Shown: one piece after another, positions 51,096 to 60,737 of the stretch
Numbering within the stretch: the stretch's first letter is position 1
Layout of the letters: each line of letters opens with the position of its first letter
Source of the DNA: JASHVB01 sp035535035
GTDB lineage: Bacteria; Pseudomonadota; Alphaproteobacteria; Acetobacterales; Acetobacteraceae
Assembly (NCBI GenBank): GCA_035535035.1
Contig: DATLQW010000125.1
Location: 9,724-73,723, forward strand
DNA: 64,000 nt
Direction of reading: 5' to 3'
The notes under the pieces: model-generated
The model's database searches: none
The model's input: the letters and a program-made list of their open reading frames with translations, nothing else
What the model was told of the DNA's origin: nothing
Position numbers and translations under genes: made by a program

Positions 51096-52602
51096 GCAGC
51101 ACCTTTGCAACAATCGGGGATTCGTGAGGCTCGGACGCCCAGAGATGCAGCGCGGCGTAGGCGCGCCAGGGTCTCCATTGCTCGGCCAGTGCAAGCAGCT
51201 CGGCGGGTGATGGCCGCTCCCCGCTCCCATCGCTCATCGCCCGCATCAGACCGATATCGGCCGCCGGAAATGCATCCGGCTCGCGCAGTTCGCGCATGGC
51301 GATATACTGGGCGGTCCATTCGCCGACGCCCGCCAACGATCGCAACTGAACGACGGCCTCTTCGAGGCTTCGGCGCGGGCCGAAAATCAGCGGGTCGGTC
51401 ACGACCGCCGCTGCCAAAGACGCTAACGCCAGCCGCCTGGCCTTTGGCAGACCCATCGCCGCCAAATCCGCCCCGGCCAGTTGCCGAGGCGTGGGAAACA
51501 CATGGGTCAGCCCTTGATCGACCGCCACGGGGTCGGTCATTTCCTCGCCATGGGACAAAACCAGTTTGCCGGCGAACCCTGTCGCCGCCGACACCGTGAT
51601 TTGTTGCCCAAGAATGGCACGAACGGCGAGTTCGAATCCGTCCCACGCGCCAGGAACCCTGAGGCCCGGGTGCGCGGCGACAAGTGGCGCCAGGACCGGG
51701 TCCCGGCTGAGATGCGCGCCAATGGCCAGAGGATCGGCGGCAAGATCGAAGACGCGGCGAACCCGTGCGATAATCGTCGGCAGGGCCTTGAGGTCCGCGA
51801 AGCGAACGGTCGCCTTGAGGCAGTTTCCCTCCGCCGGTTCGACGACCAACATTCCGCGTCCGTCGCCGATCGCGATCGTGCGCGCATACCGGCTCCGCGA
51901 CACCACCTCGACGCCACGGATTGCGCGCGCGCGAAGGAACGACAGGATGGAATCCCAGTCATAGGGACATCGGTAGCCGAGCCTGACCGCGACCGCCCCT
52001 GTCGTGCCGACAGACTCGTCCGCCACGCCGGTTCGCCGCAGCGCCTTGGGGGGCCGCCTGTAGAGTTGCTGGAAGGTCTCGTTGAATCGCCGAATGCTGC
52101 CAAAACCCGCTGCCGAGGCGATCTCCGTCATCGGCAGCCGCGTGTCCTGAATCAGTTGCTTGGCCAGAAGGATCCGCCTTGTCTGCGCGATCGACACCGG
52201 GGAGGCGCCAAGATGCCGCCGGAACAGGCGCCGGAGCTGACGCTCGCCGATGCCCAGCCGTGCCGCCAAGGTCTCGACGTTCCCGTCATCGAGGGCCCCC
52301 GCCTCGATCAACCCGAGGGCGCGGGAAACGGTGTTGGAGCTCCCGCGCCAGAAGGCAAGCTCAGGCGACGTTTCCGGCCGACAGCGCAAACACGGGCGAA
52401 ACCCGGCTTCCTGTGCCGCGGCAGCCGTATGGAAGAACCGGACGTTTTCTCGCCTGGGCGTGGGTGCCGGGCAGAACGGCCGGCAATAAATCCCGGTCGT
52501 CGTGACAGCAACGAACAGGCGGCCATCGAAACGACGGTCTCGGGTTTCTATGGCGCGGTAGCAAGCGTCGTCGTCCATTTCCATGCGCGCATGATTCCCC
52601 AT
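51076..52602 (-). CDS. Ada-AlkA fusion: alkylation sensor and 3-methyladenine glycosylase
   Basis: Protein of 508 residues joining several domains. An Ada-type zinc domain (about 10-80) has four Cys in YCRPFC and CLRCRP, which senses methylphosphotriesters. An AraC helix-turn-helix follows (LIQDTRLPMTEIASAAGFGS). The AlkA N-terminal and HhH-GPD glycosylase domains come next (LGQQITVSAATGFAGK and RSLAGVGEWTAQYIAMREL, with Asp near DIGLMRAM). So it can both activate and repair. The start is set at 52602; internal ATGs at 52584 and 52578 are possible. It overlaps ogt by 20 bases. Confidence 0.93.
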   Translation of the reverse strand: MGNHARMEMDDDACYRAIETRDRRFDGRLFVAVTTTGIYCRPFCPAPTPRRENVRFFHTAAAAQEAGFRPCLRCRPETSPELAFWRGSSNTVSRALGLIEAGALDDGNVETLAARLGIGERQLRRLFRRHLGASPVSIAQTRRILLAKQLIQDTRLPMTEIASAAGFGSIRRFNETFQQLYRRPPKALRRTGVADESVGTTGAVAVRLGYRCPYDWDSILSFLRARAIRGVEVVSRSRYARTIAIGDGRGMLVVEPAEGNCLKATVRFADLKALPTIIARVRRVFDLAADPLAIGAHLSRDPVLAPLVAAHPGLRVPGAWDGFELAVRAILGQQITVSAATGFAGKLVLSHGEEMTDPVAVDQGLTHVFPTPRQLAGADLAAMGLPKARRLALASLAAAVVTDPLIFGPRRSLEEAVVQLRSLAGVGEWTAQYIAMRELREPDAFPAADIGLMRAMSDGSGERPSPAELLALAEQWRPWRAYAALHLWASEPHESPIVAKVLHDPQAA

Positions 52603-52776
52603 GCTGCCGCGGTTGTCTCGCGGTTTTCGGACCTCAACGGCAAACCGGCGACCATTGCGTTAGCCCTCCGTCGCCCGGTGCAATCGAGCGGCGGCGCGGG
52701 CGGCTTGTGCCGTGCCCGTCACGCGGCCGATAATCGGCCAGGCGCGCCGCGGCGCCGCGATGTCGGAGGACACGTC

Positions 52777-53571
52777 ATGATGCCGGCCGAATTCGATGTC
52801 ACGGGGAAGGTCGTCTTTATCACGGGGGCCGGACGCGGCATCGGCAAGGGCATCGCCCAGGTGCTGGCCGAGGCCGGTGCCGACGTCGCGCTGAACGCAC
52901 TCACGCCGAAATACGTCAACGACACCGCGGCGCGGATCGCCGCGGCGTCCGGGCGACGCGTGGTTCCCGTCATCGCCGACGTCACGCAACCGGATGAAGT
53001 ACGCCGCGCCGTGACCTCGGTCCTCGACACCTTCGGACGCATCGACGTCCTGGTGAACGCGTTGGGCGACTCCATCCGCAAGCCGCTGGTCACGCTTCCG
53101 GACAACGCGGCCGGCGCCCCCGGCGTGTCCGACGACGAGTTGCGCTTCATCATGGACATCAACCTGACCGAGGCACTGCTCTGCACCCGCGCCGTCGGTC
53201 CGCACATGTTGGCGCGCCGCTCGGGCAAGGTGATCAACATCGCGTCGTGGACCGCGCATCAGGGCGGCCAGGACATGGTTATCTACACCACCGCCAAGAC
53301 CGCGCTCGCCGGATTCACCCGCGCGCAGGCGCTCGAATGGGCGCCCTACGACGTGCACGTCAATGCCATCGCTCCCGGCATTTTTCCGGATGTCGTGACG
53401 TCCGGCGAAGAACGGGTCAGGCAGACCACGCAGCGCGCGGTGACGACCGTGCCGCTCAAGCGCCCCGGGCGGCTGCGGGAGGTCGGGCTGCTGGCGCTCT
53501 ACCTCGCGTCGGCGGCCTCGGACTACATGACCGGCCAGACCATATTGCTCGATGGCGGCCTGGGATTGTAG
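52777..53571 (+). CDS. SDR family oxidoreductase
   Basis: Short-chain dehydrogenase/reductase of 264 residues. The NAD(P)-binding motif TGAGRGIGKG starts at about residue 15; the catalytic Ser is in INIASWTAHQGG, and Y-x3-K is YTTAK. The substrate loop is not diagnostic. CGGAGGA six bases upstream supports ATG 52777. It is divergent from the repair operon, with a hypothetical beta-sandwich gene following after 51 bases, possibly in the same transcript. Confidence 0.92.
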   Translation: MMPAEFDVTGKVVFITGAGRGIGKGIAQVLAEAGADVALNALTPKYVNDTAARIAAASGRRVVPVIADVTQPDEVRRAVTSVLDTFGRIDVLVNALGDSIRKPLVTLPDNAAGAPGVSDDELRFIMDINLTEALLCTRAVGPHMLARRSGKVINIASWTAHQGGQDMVIYTTAKTALAGFTRAQALEWAPYDVHVNAIAPGIFPDVVTSGEERVRQTTQRAVTTVPLKRPGRLREVGLLALYLASAASDYMTGQTILLDGGLGL

Positions 53572-53622
53572 CAGGCGCGTGGCGGCACCGCATTCCCGCG
53601 ATCCGATGGAAAGAACACTGAC

Positions 53623-54270
53623 ATGTCTGCCAACGTTTATACCAGGCCCACGGTTTCCGCCCCGCCGGCAATGCCCCCCTTGCTCATGCCGCAGCCGCCG
53701 ATCGCCCCGTCACTGCCGCCGGCGCATGTGGTCGATCTGATGACCGCCGACGGATCGGCGTTGTTCGGCGCGCGGTGGAAGGCGATGGAGGCGAAAATCG
53801 TCGAGTGTCCGGCGTTGACCGACTCCATGCCGGAATTCCCAACCACCTACGACGTCGCGCCGCATGCCGAGCTGAGCGGCTTTGACGATTCGGCCTGGCC
53901 GGAGGTTGCCGCGACCGACCTGGGCGCAAGGCGAGGCGGCGGCATGGTGTCGTTCGTCTGGTTCCGCGCGACCCTGACGATTCCCGCAAATGCCGCGGGA
54001 TTCGACACCGCCGGAGCGAAGGCGGTGCTGACCGTGAACGTCGATGACTATGCCGAGGTCTGGGTCAACGGGGCACTGCCGCGGGCGGCCGGCAGGCCCA
54101 GCCCGGCCGCGATCCAGGGCTTCAACATGCCCAACCGCCTCGTGCTCCGCGATACCGTCGTGCCAGGAGAGAAATTCGAGATCGCGGTCTTCGCCATCAA
54201 CGGGCCGATCTCGGCCGCGCCGGCTAACTTTCTCTGGTTTCGCGAGGCGAAGATCGAGTTCTATCGCTGA
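53623..54270 (+). CDS. Hypothetical beta-sandwich protein (galactose-binding-like)
   Basis: Protein of 215 residues. A Pro-rich arm (about residues 8-35, TRPTVSAPPAMPPLLMPQPP) is followed by a region resembling the sugar-binding jelly-roll of glycosidase family 2: FDDSAWPEV, VWFRATLTIP, VDDYAEVWVNG and FEIAVFAINGP. Such domains are often fused to SMP-30/gluconolactonase proteins, but no catalytic domain is here. No signal peptide. It follows the SDR gene by 51 bases and may share its transcript. Confidence 0.7.
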   Translation: MSANVYTRPTVSAPPAMPPLLMPQPPIAPSLPPAHVVDLMTADGSALFGARWKAMEAKIVECPALTDSMPEFPTTYDVAPHAELSGFDDSAWPEVAATDLGARRGGGMVSFVWFRATLTIPANAAGFDTAGAKAVLTVNVDDYAEVWVNGALPRAAGRPSPAAIQGFNMPNRLVLRDTVVPGEKFEIAVFAINGPISAAPANFLWFREAKIEFYR

Positions 54271-54494
54271 CACCGTCTGCCGTCTCCGGCGGACTGCACG
54301 GGATCGCAGCATGCGGCGATGCGCGCAACGATCGTCACCAACGCCGCTTTGCGCAACTCGTGAGCCAAGGCGTTCTCGTAATCCTTCCCGAAAAATCCGG
54401 ACCCGAGGGTGTTCATAACGCCGAACGCGCACCCGATGATACACTCGGATAGTCGCTTCAGCGTGGTCTCATCCCGGTGCATCCGCGGTTCCAA
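54261..54494 (-). pseudogene. GxxExxY protein, truncated
   Basis: The first ~50 codons match the GxxExxY family (PF13366): LSECIIGCAFGVMNTLGSGF then FGKDYENALAHELRKAAL, where GSGFFGKDYENAL corresponds to the G-x2-E-x2-Y block; here Glu is replaced by Lys and Tyr stays. After this point the sequence turns unrelated and stops; most of the ~125-residue family core is gone. Confidence 0.65.
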
Positions 54495-54875
54495 AGCTAA
54501 CAGATACCGACACTAAATCTAACATAAATTGTCCTCTGGCAAGAAACCAACTCTCGCCTCCTGCTTCCCGCAACCTGCGCAGTCTCATTCAGGGCGGGTC
54601 GGCCACGGCCGGCCGGTGGTCAACTCGCAGCCGGCCCAGCGCCTGCGTCGCCCGACTCTCATCTCACGCGGCATCGTCTCTCTCCACGCGAAACGGGACA
54701 TCCATGAGACGCCACATACCCACAGGGCGCCGCGTCCGAGACAATCGCCAATCGCCAAAACCCGAACCCACGTCCACATGGAACACCACCCACCCCATCC
54801 GTGCTATCCTGCCATCGAAACGCCCCGATGCGGTGTCATGTCCCGCCACCCCACCAACGACCCTCCCCGACACCG
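54495..54875. other. Gap before the MFS gene
   Basis: About 380 bases with no supported gene; a Pro/His-rich open frame here has no homology I can see. The promoter and leader of the downstream MFS gene should lie here. A weak ribosome site precedes ATG 54876. Confidence 0.4.
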
Positions 54876-56564
54876 ATGATCCGCCTGCCTCCCGCTTTGG
54901 TGCCGCTGCGCAACCGCACCTTCCGCCGTCTCTGGCTCGCGAGCGTCGTGGCCTGGCTCGGCACCTGGCTGCAGAACACCGGCGCCGGCTGGCTGATGAC
55001 CACCCTCGCCCCGCGCCCCCTGATCGTCGCCATGGTGCAGGCCGCCACCATCATGCCGGTCTTTCTCCTCGCTTTGCCCGGCGGCGCGCTGGCCGACATC
55101 GTCGATCGCCGCGTCTTCCTCCTCTGCACCCAGCTCTGGACCATCCTCGCCGCCGCGACCCTGGCCGCGTTGACCCTCGGCCACGCCGTGACCGCCGGCG
55201 TCCTGCTGGCGCTGACCTTCGCCATCGGCATCGGCTCGGCCCTCACCGCGCCGGCCTGGAGCGCCATCATCCCCGAACTCGTCCCGCGCGAGGACCTCGT
55301 CCAGGCGATCACGCTGAACGGCATCGGCTACAACCTCACCCGCGCCGTCGGCCCGGCGCTCGCCGGCTTTCTTATTCTGCTCGGCGGCACCAGCCTGGCC
55401 TTCTCGCTCTACACGGTGTCCATCCTCGCGGTCATCGGCGCCCTGCTCACCTGGCACCGCGGCAGACGCTTCACCGGCCTGCCGCGCGAGCATTTCGTCT
55501 CCGCCATGCGCGCCGGCGTGCGCTTCGTGCGCAACACCCCGGCAATCCGCTGCGCCATGGTGCGCACCATCGCCTATTCGCTGCCGGCCTCGGCACCCTG
55601 GGCATTGCTGCCGCTGGTGGTGCGCCAGCAACTGCACCTCGGCGCCGGGATGTACGGCGTGATCCTTGGGATGATGGGGGTCGGCGGCGTCACATCGGGC
55701 ATGCTGCTGCCCATGGTGCGCGGCCGCATCAGCCGCAACGCCACCGTGGTCGGGTGCTCCCTGTTCTCCTGCGCCGGCATCGCCCTGCTGGCCGTCGCGC
55801 ATGACTGGCTGGTCGCGGCCGGCGGCATGCTGCTGTTCGGCATCGGCTGGACCTCGGCCTATGCCACCGTCCAGGCGGCGGCGCAGCTCGTCTGCCCGTC
55901 CTGGGTGCGGGCCCGCGCACTGGCGATCTACCAGCTCGCTCAGAACGGCGCGCTGACCGTCGGTTCCTTTGCCTGGGGCGCGCTGGGCGGCCAGATCGGC
56001 ATGTCCGAGGCATTGCTGGTGGCGGCCGGCCTGGGCGTGACGCTGGCGATCGCGGTGCAGGGCTTCGGCATCGAACATATCGGCCCGATCCGCGCCGGAA
56101 CGCCCGAGGCCGCGCCGCCCCGCGCACCCGAGGCCCCTGCCCCGGAGCTGGTGCCGCTGCTGCGCCATGCGCGTGGACAGGTCATGGAGACCATGCACTA
56201 CAGCGTCGAGCCGCCCGAGCGCCCCGCATTCCTGGCGACGATGGGCGAGGTGCGCCAGGTGCGCGGCCGGGCCGGCGCGGTCTTCTGGCAGCTCTATGAG
56301 GACGTGGCGCATCCCGAGGGCTGGCTGGAACTATGGTCGATGGAAAGCTGGACCGACCACCTGCGCGAGGTCGGCCGGATGTCGGAGGCGGATCGCGCGG
56401 TGCTCGCCCGCGCCGCGGCATTCCGGCGCGACCCCGGCACTCGGCCGCCGGCTCGCTATCTGGCGGTCGATCCGGCCCTCGCGGCCGCCGAGGCGAAGCG
56501 GCACGCCGAACGCCGCGGCCCGATCGGCGCCACCCGGCACGCCACCGGGTTGGGACCGGCATGA
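54876..56564 (+). CDS. MFS transporter (MFS_3/EntS-like) with C-terminal domain
   Basis: Transporter of 562 residues. Twelve membrane helices occupy about residues 1-400; the N-terminus begins ALVPLRNRTFRRLWLASVVA, and GGALADIVDRRVFLL is the loop motif between helices 2 and 3, both typical of the EntS/MFS_3 exporters. Beyond the last helix is a soluble ~110-residue domain (YSVEPPERPAFLATMGEV then WLELWSMESWTDHLREV) resembling a ferredoxin-like (dimeric alpha-beta) fold, an arrangement frequent in this family. The substrate is not known; siderophore export is a family precedent only. Confidence 0.85.
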   Translation: MIRLPPALVPLRNRTFRRLWLASVVAWLGTWLQNTGAGWLMTTLAPRPLIVAMVQAATIMPVFLLALPGGALADIVDRRVFLLCTQLWTILAAATLAALTLGHAVTAGVLLALTFAIGIGSALTAPAWSAIIPELVPREDLVQAITLNGIGYNLTRAVGPALAGFLILLGGTSLAFSLYTVSILAVIGALLTWHRGRRFTGLPREHFVSAMRAGVRFVRNTPAIRCAMVRTIAYSLPASAPWALLPLVVRQQLHLGAGMYGVILGMMGVGGVTSGMLLPMVRGRISRNATVVGCSLFSCAGIALLAVAHDWLVAAGGMLLFGIGWTSAYATVQAAAQLVCPSWVRARALAIYQLAQNGALTVGSFAWGALGGQIGMSEALLVAAGLGVTLAIAVQGFGIEHIGPIRAGTPEAAPPRAPEAPAPELVPLLRHARGQVMETMHYSVEPPERPAFLATMGEVRQVRGRAGAVFWQLYEDVAHPEGWLELWSMESWTDHLREVGRMSEADRAVLARAAAFRRDPGTRPPARYLAVDPALAAAEAKRHAERRGPIGATRHATGLGPA

Positions 56565-56655
56565 CCGGCGAAAACCGCGCGCGCTCCGGTGTGGAAGACG
56601 CCCGCCCGCACCATATACTGCCGCGACACAGGCCCAGCATCGGAGGAAGCACGGA

Positions 56656-57144
56656 ATGCGCACACCCGCGACCAAGAACGATCTGAAATCGAACGCCAAA
56701 CAGGTGTCCATCGGCTTGCTGAACGCGCGGGTCGCCGACGGCATCGACCTCGCCTTGCTCACCAAACAGGCGCACTGGAACCTGAAGGGCCCGCAATTCA
56801 TCGCGGTGCATGAGATGCTGGACGGCTTCCGCACCCAGATCGACGACGCCGTGGACACCATGGCCGAGCGGGTGGTCCAGCTCGGCGGCACCGCGCTGGG
56901 CACCACCCAGGTGGTGGCCGAGGTCAGCACCCTGAAGCCCTACCCCACCGGCATCTACGCCATCCGCGACCACCTCGCGGCGCTGATCGACCGCTACGCC
57001 CAGGTGGCCAACGCCGTGCGCGACGGCATCGACCAGACCTCCGAGGCCGGCGACGCCGACACCGCCGACATCCTGACCGGCATCTCCCGCGACCTGGACA
57101 AGGCGCTCTGGTTCCTCGAGGCGCATGTGCAGGAAGCGGGCTGA
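56656..57144 (+). CDS. dps: Dps family DNA-protecting ferritin-like protein
   Basis: Protein of 162 residues forming dodecamers that bind DNA and oxidise and store iron under starvation or peroxide stress. The ferroxidase ligands are in LTKQAHWNLKGPQFIAVHEM and DDAVDTMAERVVQLGG, the conserved Dps signature. The Lys-rich N-terminal arm may bind DNA. GGAGGA at 56642-56647, 8 bases before ATG 56656, is a good ribosome site. It lies 91 bases after the MFS gene and is probably expressed from its own stress promoter. Confidence 0.95.
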   Translation: MRTPATKNDLKSNAKQVSIGLLNARVADGIDLALLTKQAHWNLKGPQFIAVHEMLDGFRTQIDDAVDTMAERVVQLGGTALGTTQVVAEVSTLKPYPTGIYAIRDHLAALIDRYAQVANAVRDGIDQTSEAGDADTADILTGISRDLDKALWFLEAHVQEAG

Positions 57145-57421
57145 CGGCGAGGTCAAAGCCGCGGGACGGAAGACGCCGCGCTCTTCCGCCCCGCGCCTTC
57201 GCCAAGGTCGGTCGCCGCTTTCGCGGGGATGACAAGACCCGTCCGGTCCTGTGACGACTGCCTCGCTTGTTTCTGGGCGTCGCCTGAGCATCACGGTTCC
57301 GATCGGATCCGACCGATCGCCACCATCGGATCTACGTTATGAGCAACCGGTCAAACCCACCCTGGCGCGGCGGCAGAGCCCATGAGTCGAGGTCTCGGGC
57401 GGTTGGTTATAAGCTGCGCGC

Positions 57422-59497
57422 ATGACCGAAACCGCCATCGAAGCCCTGTCTGAACCGGATGCCGCGTCCGAACTCGCGCACCTGGCGCGGGAGATCGCGC
57501 ATCACGACCGGCTGTACTACCAACAGGACGCGCCGGAGCTCAGTGATGCCGACTACGACGCGCTGCGCCGGCGCAACGCGGCGATCGAGGCGCGCTTCCC
57601 GCATTTGGTCCGCCCCGACTCGCCGTCGAACCGCGTCGGCGGCGCGCCGGAGAGCGGCTTCGCCAAGCTGCGCCACCGCGTGCCGATGCTGTCGCTCGAC
57701 AACGCCATGACCGCCGAGGAATTTTCCGAATTCTGCGCCCGCGCGCGCCGCTTCCTCGGCCTGCCGGCGGGGGAAAAACTGGAATTCGTCGCCGAGCCGA
57801 AAATCGACGGCCTGTCGATCAACCTGACCTACGAACACGGAAACTTCGTGCACGGCGCGACGCGTGGTGACGGTACGATCGGCGAGGACGTCACCGCCAA
57901 CCTGCGCACGATGCACTCGGTGCCGGTAAAGCTGCGCGGCCACGCGCCGGCGCTGATCGAGATTCGCGGCGAAGTGTTCATGACCAAGGACGACTTCCTG
58001 GCGATGAACGACGCGCAGGCGAAAGCCGGGCACAAGGTGTTCGCCAATCCGCGCAATGCCGCGGCCGGCAGCCTGCGCCAGTTGGACCCGAAAATAACCG
58101 CCTCGCGGCCGTTGTCGCTGTTCGCCTACGCGATGGGCGAGGCGAGCGAGCCGGTGGCCGCAACCCATTGGGAATACCTGCAACGCCTGCGGCATTGGGG
58201 TTTCGAGGTCAATCCCCTGTCGGAACCTGTTCCCGACGAGGCGGCAGCCGCTGCATTCCAGGCAAGGATCGCCGCGGAACGTTCCGGCCTGGGCTACGAC
58301 ATCGACGGCGTGGTGTACAAGATCGACGATCTCGGCTTGCAACGGCGGCTCGGCTTCGTCGGCCGCGCGCCGCGCTGGGCGATCGCCTGGAAGTTCCCCG
58401 CCGAACAGGCGATGACCGTGCTGCAGGACATCCGTATCCAGGTGGGACGCACCGGCGCGCTGACGCCGGTGGCGCGGCTCGAGCCGGTCAATGTCGGCGG
58501 CGTGCTCGTGCAGAATGCCAGCCTGCACAACGAGGACGAGATCGCCCGCAAGGACATCCGCATCGGCGACACCGTGTTGCTGCAACGCGCCGGCGACGTG
58601 ATTCCCCAGATCCTGTCCGTGGTGCTGGAACGCCGGCCGCAGGATGCGCGGCCATACCTGTATCCGGAAAAATGTCCGGTCTGCGGCAGCCACGCGGTGC
58701 GCCCGCCGGGCGAAGCGATACGGCGCTGCACCGGCGGATTGGTCTGCGCGGCGCAGCGCGTCGAACGGCTGATCCATTTCGTGTCGCGCGCGGCCTTCGA
58801 CATCGACGGGCTCGGGGAAAAAACCATCCAGGAATTCTATGACGAGGGCTGGCTGCATAGCCCCGCCGACCTCTTCCATCTGCCGGCGCGGGAGGAAGCA
58901 ATCGCCGCGCGCGAGGGCTGGGGCAAGCTGTCGGCGCGCAACCTGGCGCGCGCGATCGAGGCGCGGCGGCGCATTCCCCTGGAGCGCTTCATCTACGCGC
59001 TCGGCATCCGCCGCATCGGCGAGGCCAACGCGCGCTTGCTCGCCCGGCACTACGGCAGCTTCGACAACTGGCGGGCGCAGATGCTGGCGGCGATCGTCGT
59101 GGGCTCCGAGGCGCGCGAGGAACTCGGCAGCATCGTCGGCATCGGTCCGTCGATCGCCCAGGAACTGGTGGATTTCTTTGCCGAGTCGCGCAACGTCGAA
59201 ACGCTCCGCGAACTGGCGGCGGAGCTGACCATCGAGGATGCCGCCCAAGTCGCGGCTGCGGCGAGCGCGATCGCCGGCAAGACGCTGGTGTTCACCGGCA
59301 CGCTGGAGACGATGACCCGTCCGGAGGCGAAAGCGCGCGCCGAGGCGCTCGGCGCCAAGGTCACCGACAGCGTGTCGAAGAAGACCGACCTGGTGGTGGT
59401 GGGCGCCGATGCCGGCTCGAAGGCGCGCAAGGCAACGGAGCTCGGCGTGCGAACCGTCACTGAAACGGAATGGCGGGACATCGCCGGGCTGGCATGA
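57422..59497 (+). CDS. ligA: NAD-dependent DNA ligase
   Basis: Essential ligase of 691 residues. The adenylation lysine is in VAEPKIDGLSINLTY. The OB fold follows, then the four-Cys zinc finger (CPVCGS and later RCTGGLVCAA), the HhH region (GIRRIGEANARLLA and IGPSIAQELVDFF) and the BRCT domain (GKTLVFTGTLETMTR). A TATAAG box about 10 bases before ATG 57422 suggests a short or absent leader. Domain order and length match the family. Confidence 0.97.
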   Translation: MTETAIEALSEPDAASELAHLAREIAHHDRLYYQQDAPELSDADYDALRRRNAAIEARFPHLVRPDSPSNRVGGAPESGFAKLRHRVPMLSLDNAMTAEEFSEFCARARRFLGLPAGEKLEFVAEPKIDGLSINLTYEHGNFVHGATRGDGTIGEDVTANLRTMHSVPVKLRGHAPALIEIRGEVFMTKDDFLAMNDAQAKAGHKVFANPRNAAAGSLRQLDPKITASRPLSLFAYAMGEASEPVAATHWEYLQRLRHWGFEVNPLSEPVPDEAAAAAFQARIAAERSGLGYDIDGVVYKIDDLGLQRRLGFVGRAPRWAIAWKFPAEQAMTVLQDIRIQVGRTGALTPVARLEPVNVGGVLVQNASLHNEDEIARKDIRIGDTVLLQRAGDVIPQILSVVLERRPQDARPYLYPEKCPVCGSHAVRPPGEAIRRCTGGLVCAAQRVERLIHFVSRAAFDIDGLGEKTIQEFYDEGWLHSPADLFHLPAREEAIAAREGWGKLSARNLARAIEARRRIPLERFIYALGIRRIGEANARLLARHYGSFDNWRAQMLAAIVVGSEAREELGSIVGIGPSIAQELVDFFAESRNVETLRELAAELTIEDAAQVAAAASAIAGKTLVFTGTLETMTRPEAKARAEALGAKVTDSVSKKTDLVVVGADAGSKARKATELGVRTVTETEWRDIAGLA

Positions 59498-59562
59498 CCC
59501 TGCTCGCCCCAATCGCAAATCTCCCGCCGGATACCTCCGCTCAGGCGGAACCCGTAAGGACC

Positions 59563-59583
59563 TCTCCCGCCTATAGCGGGAGA
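59563..59583. terminator. Bidirectional hairpin between ligA and a convergent hydrolase
   Basis: TCTCCCGC-CTATA-GCGGGAGA forms an 8-bp perfect stem between the stops of ligA (59497) and the hydrolase gene (59593). It also belongs to the dispersed CTCCCGC family. Confidence 0.75.
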
Positions 59584-59592
59584 AGCCGACGC

Positions 59593-60603
59593 TCACCCCG
59601 CCGGCGGCGCGGGCATCGTCAGGAAGGCCCGTGCCGTATGCCAGAAAGCGTGCCGGTTGCGGCACGACGCCAGCGCGTGCGCCGCACCGGCGATGACGGA
59701 AAACTGCTTGTCCCCGTTCGGCAATTGCCGATAGAAGTCCCACAGATCCTCCATCGACGCGATGCCGTCGAACTCCCCGCGCAGCACCACGACGGGTGCG
59801 GCGATCTTCGTCGGATCGATCACCGGCAGATGCGCGGTCATGTCGAGATAGGTGCCGGTCGGCACCGTGTCGCCATGCACCAGTTCCATGTTCGCCACCG
59901 CCGCCCCCACCGCGGGATCCGTGGTCCCCGCCTTGTCGCGGGTGAAGATGCTCTCGATCATCGCCCGGTCGCGCAGCCGCCGGTTATGCGTGCGGTAATA
60001 CGCCACTTGCTCCGCGCGCCTGGCGAGCGTCGCCGAGCCTTTGCCGGTATAGGTCATCGCCACCAGCACCAGCCGCCCCGCGTGATCCGGCTCCGCCATC
60101 GCGAAGGCGCCGGCCCGCAGCGCGCCGGACGACTCGCCCAGGAAATGGCACCGTGTCTGCCCGGTCTCGCGCTCGATCACCGGCATCGCCGCGCGCAGAT
60201 CCTCCACCCCGCTGGCGATGTCGGAGTTGCCATCGGTGCGCGCCGACTTGCCGTAGCCCTCGTGGTCCATCGTCCACACGTCGAAGCCATGGCGGGCGAA
60301 TGCATCCATCATCGAATATTCGCCGCGGTCCGGCACCACCAGGTCGAAACTGGTGAGCGCCGAAACCGACGAGCCGTGCACCATGAACAGCACCGGCCGG
60401 ACCGGCTCGCCGTGCCGCGGCGCGCCAACGCGCTTGCGATACATCGCTAGGCTGATCTTCTGTCCGTCGCGGGTCTTTTCCGTGCTGTACTGATGGCTCC
60501 AGAGCGCGTCGGCCGTCTGCGCCGGCGTGGCCAGGCCGACAGCCGAGGCGCCAACCGCGGCGCGGCGCGCCAGCGGCAGGCGAGCGTCCGGTCGTGCAGG
60601 CAT
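59593..60603 (-). CDS. Alpha/beta hydrolase, exported
   Basis: Hydrolase of 336 residues with a twin-arginine-like or Sec signal peptide (RRAAVGASAVGLA, cleavage near TPAQTADA), so it is probably periplasmic. The nucleophile elbow is FLGESSGAL, the oxyanion region is MVHGSSVSA, and Asp and His lie in LRGEFDGIASM and AGAAHALASC. GGAGGA precedes ATG 60603. Its substrate is unknown; serine esterase is the safest description. Confidence 0.85.
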   Translation of the reverse strand: MPARPDARLPLARRAAVGASAVGLATPAQTADALWSHQYSTEKTRDGQKISLAMYRKRVGAPRHGEPVRPVLFMVHGSSVSALTSFDLVVPDRGEYSMMDAFARHGFDVWTMDHEGYGKSARTDGNSDIASGVEDLRAAMPVIERETGQTRCHFLGESSGALRAGAFAMAEPDHAGRLVLVAMTYTGKGSATLARRAEQVAYYRTHNRRLRDRAMIESIFTRDKAGTTDPAVGAAVANMELVHGDTVPTGTYLDMTAHLPVIDPTKIAAPVVVLRGEFDGIASMEDLWDFYRQLPNGDKQFSVIAGAAHALASCRNRHAFWHTARAFLTMPAPPAG

Positions 60604-60737
60604 CGAGCTTCCTCCAGAATATCGGCCAGCGTAGCGCACCGGGCCGGCGCGCAAAATGGCCGTGCGTCGTGACGGGACGGGAGCCGAGGCGGAACGCCTG
60701 TCGGCTTCCGGCCGGGCGTGTGTGTCGTCCGACGCCG

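Noticed and set aside
51481..52776. Long N-terminal extension of the SDR
   Set aside because: It is antisense to the Ada-AlkA gene; CGGAGGA and the Rossmann fold start set the real start at 52777.
54529..54879. 116-codon Pro/His-rich frame before the MFS gene
   Set aside because: No homology, no ribosome site, and it overlaps the start of the MFS gene; probably chance.
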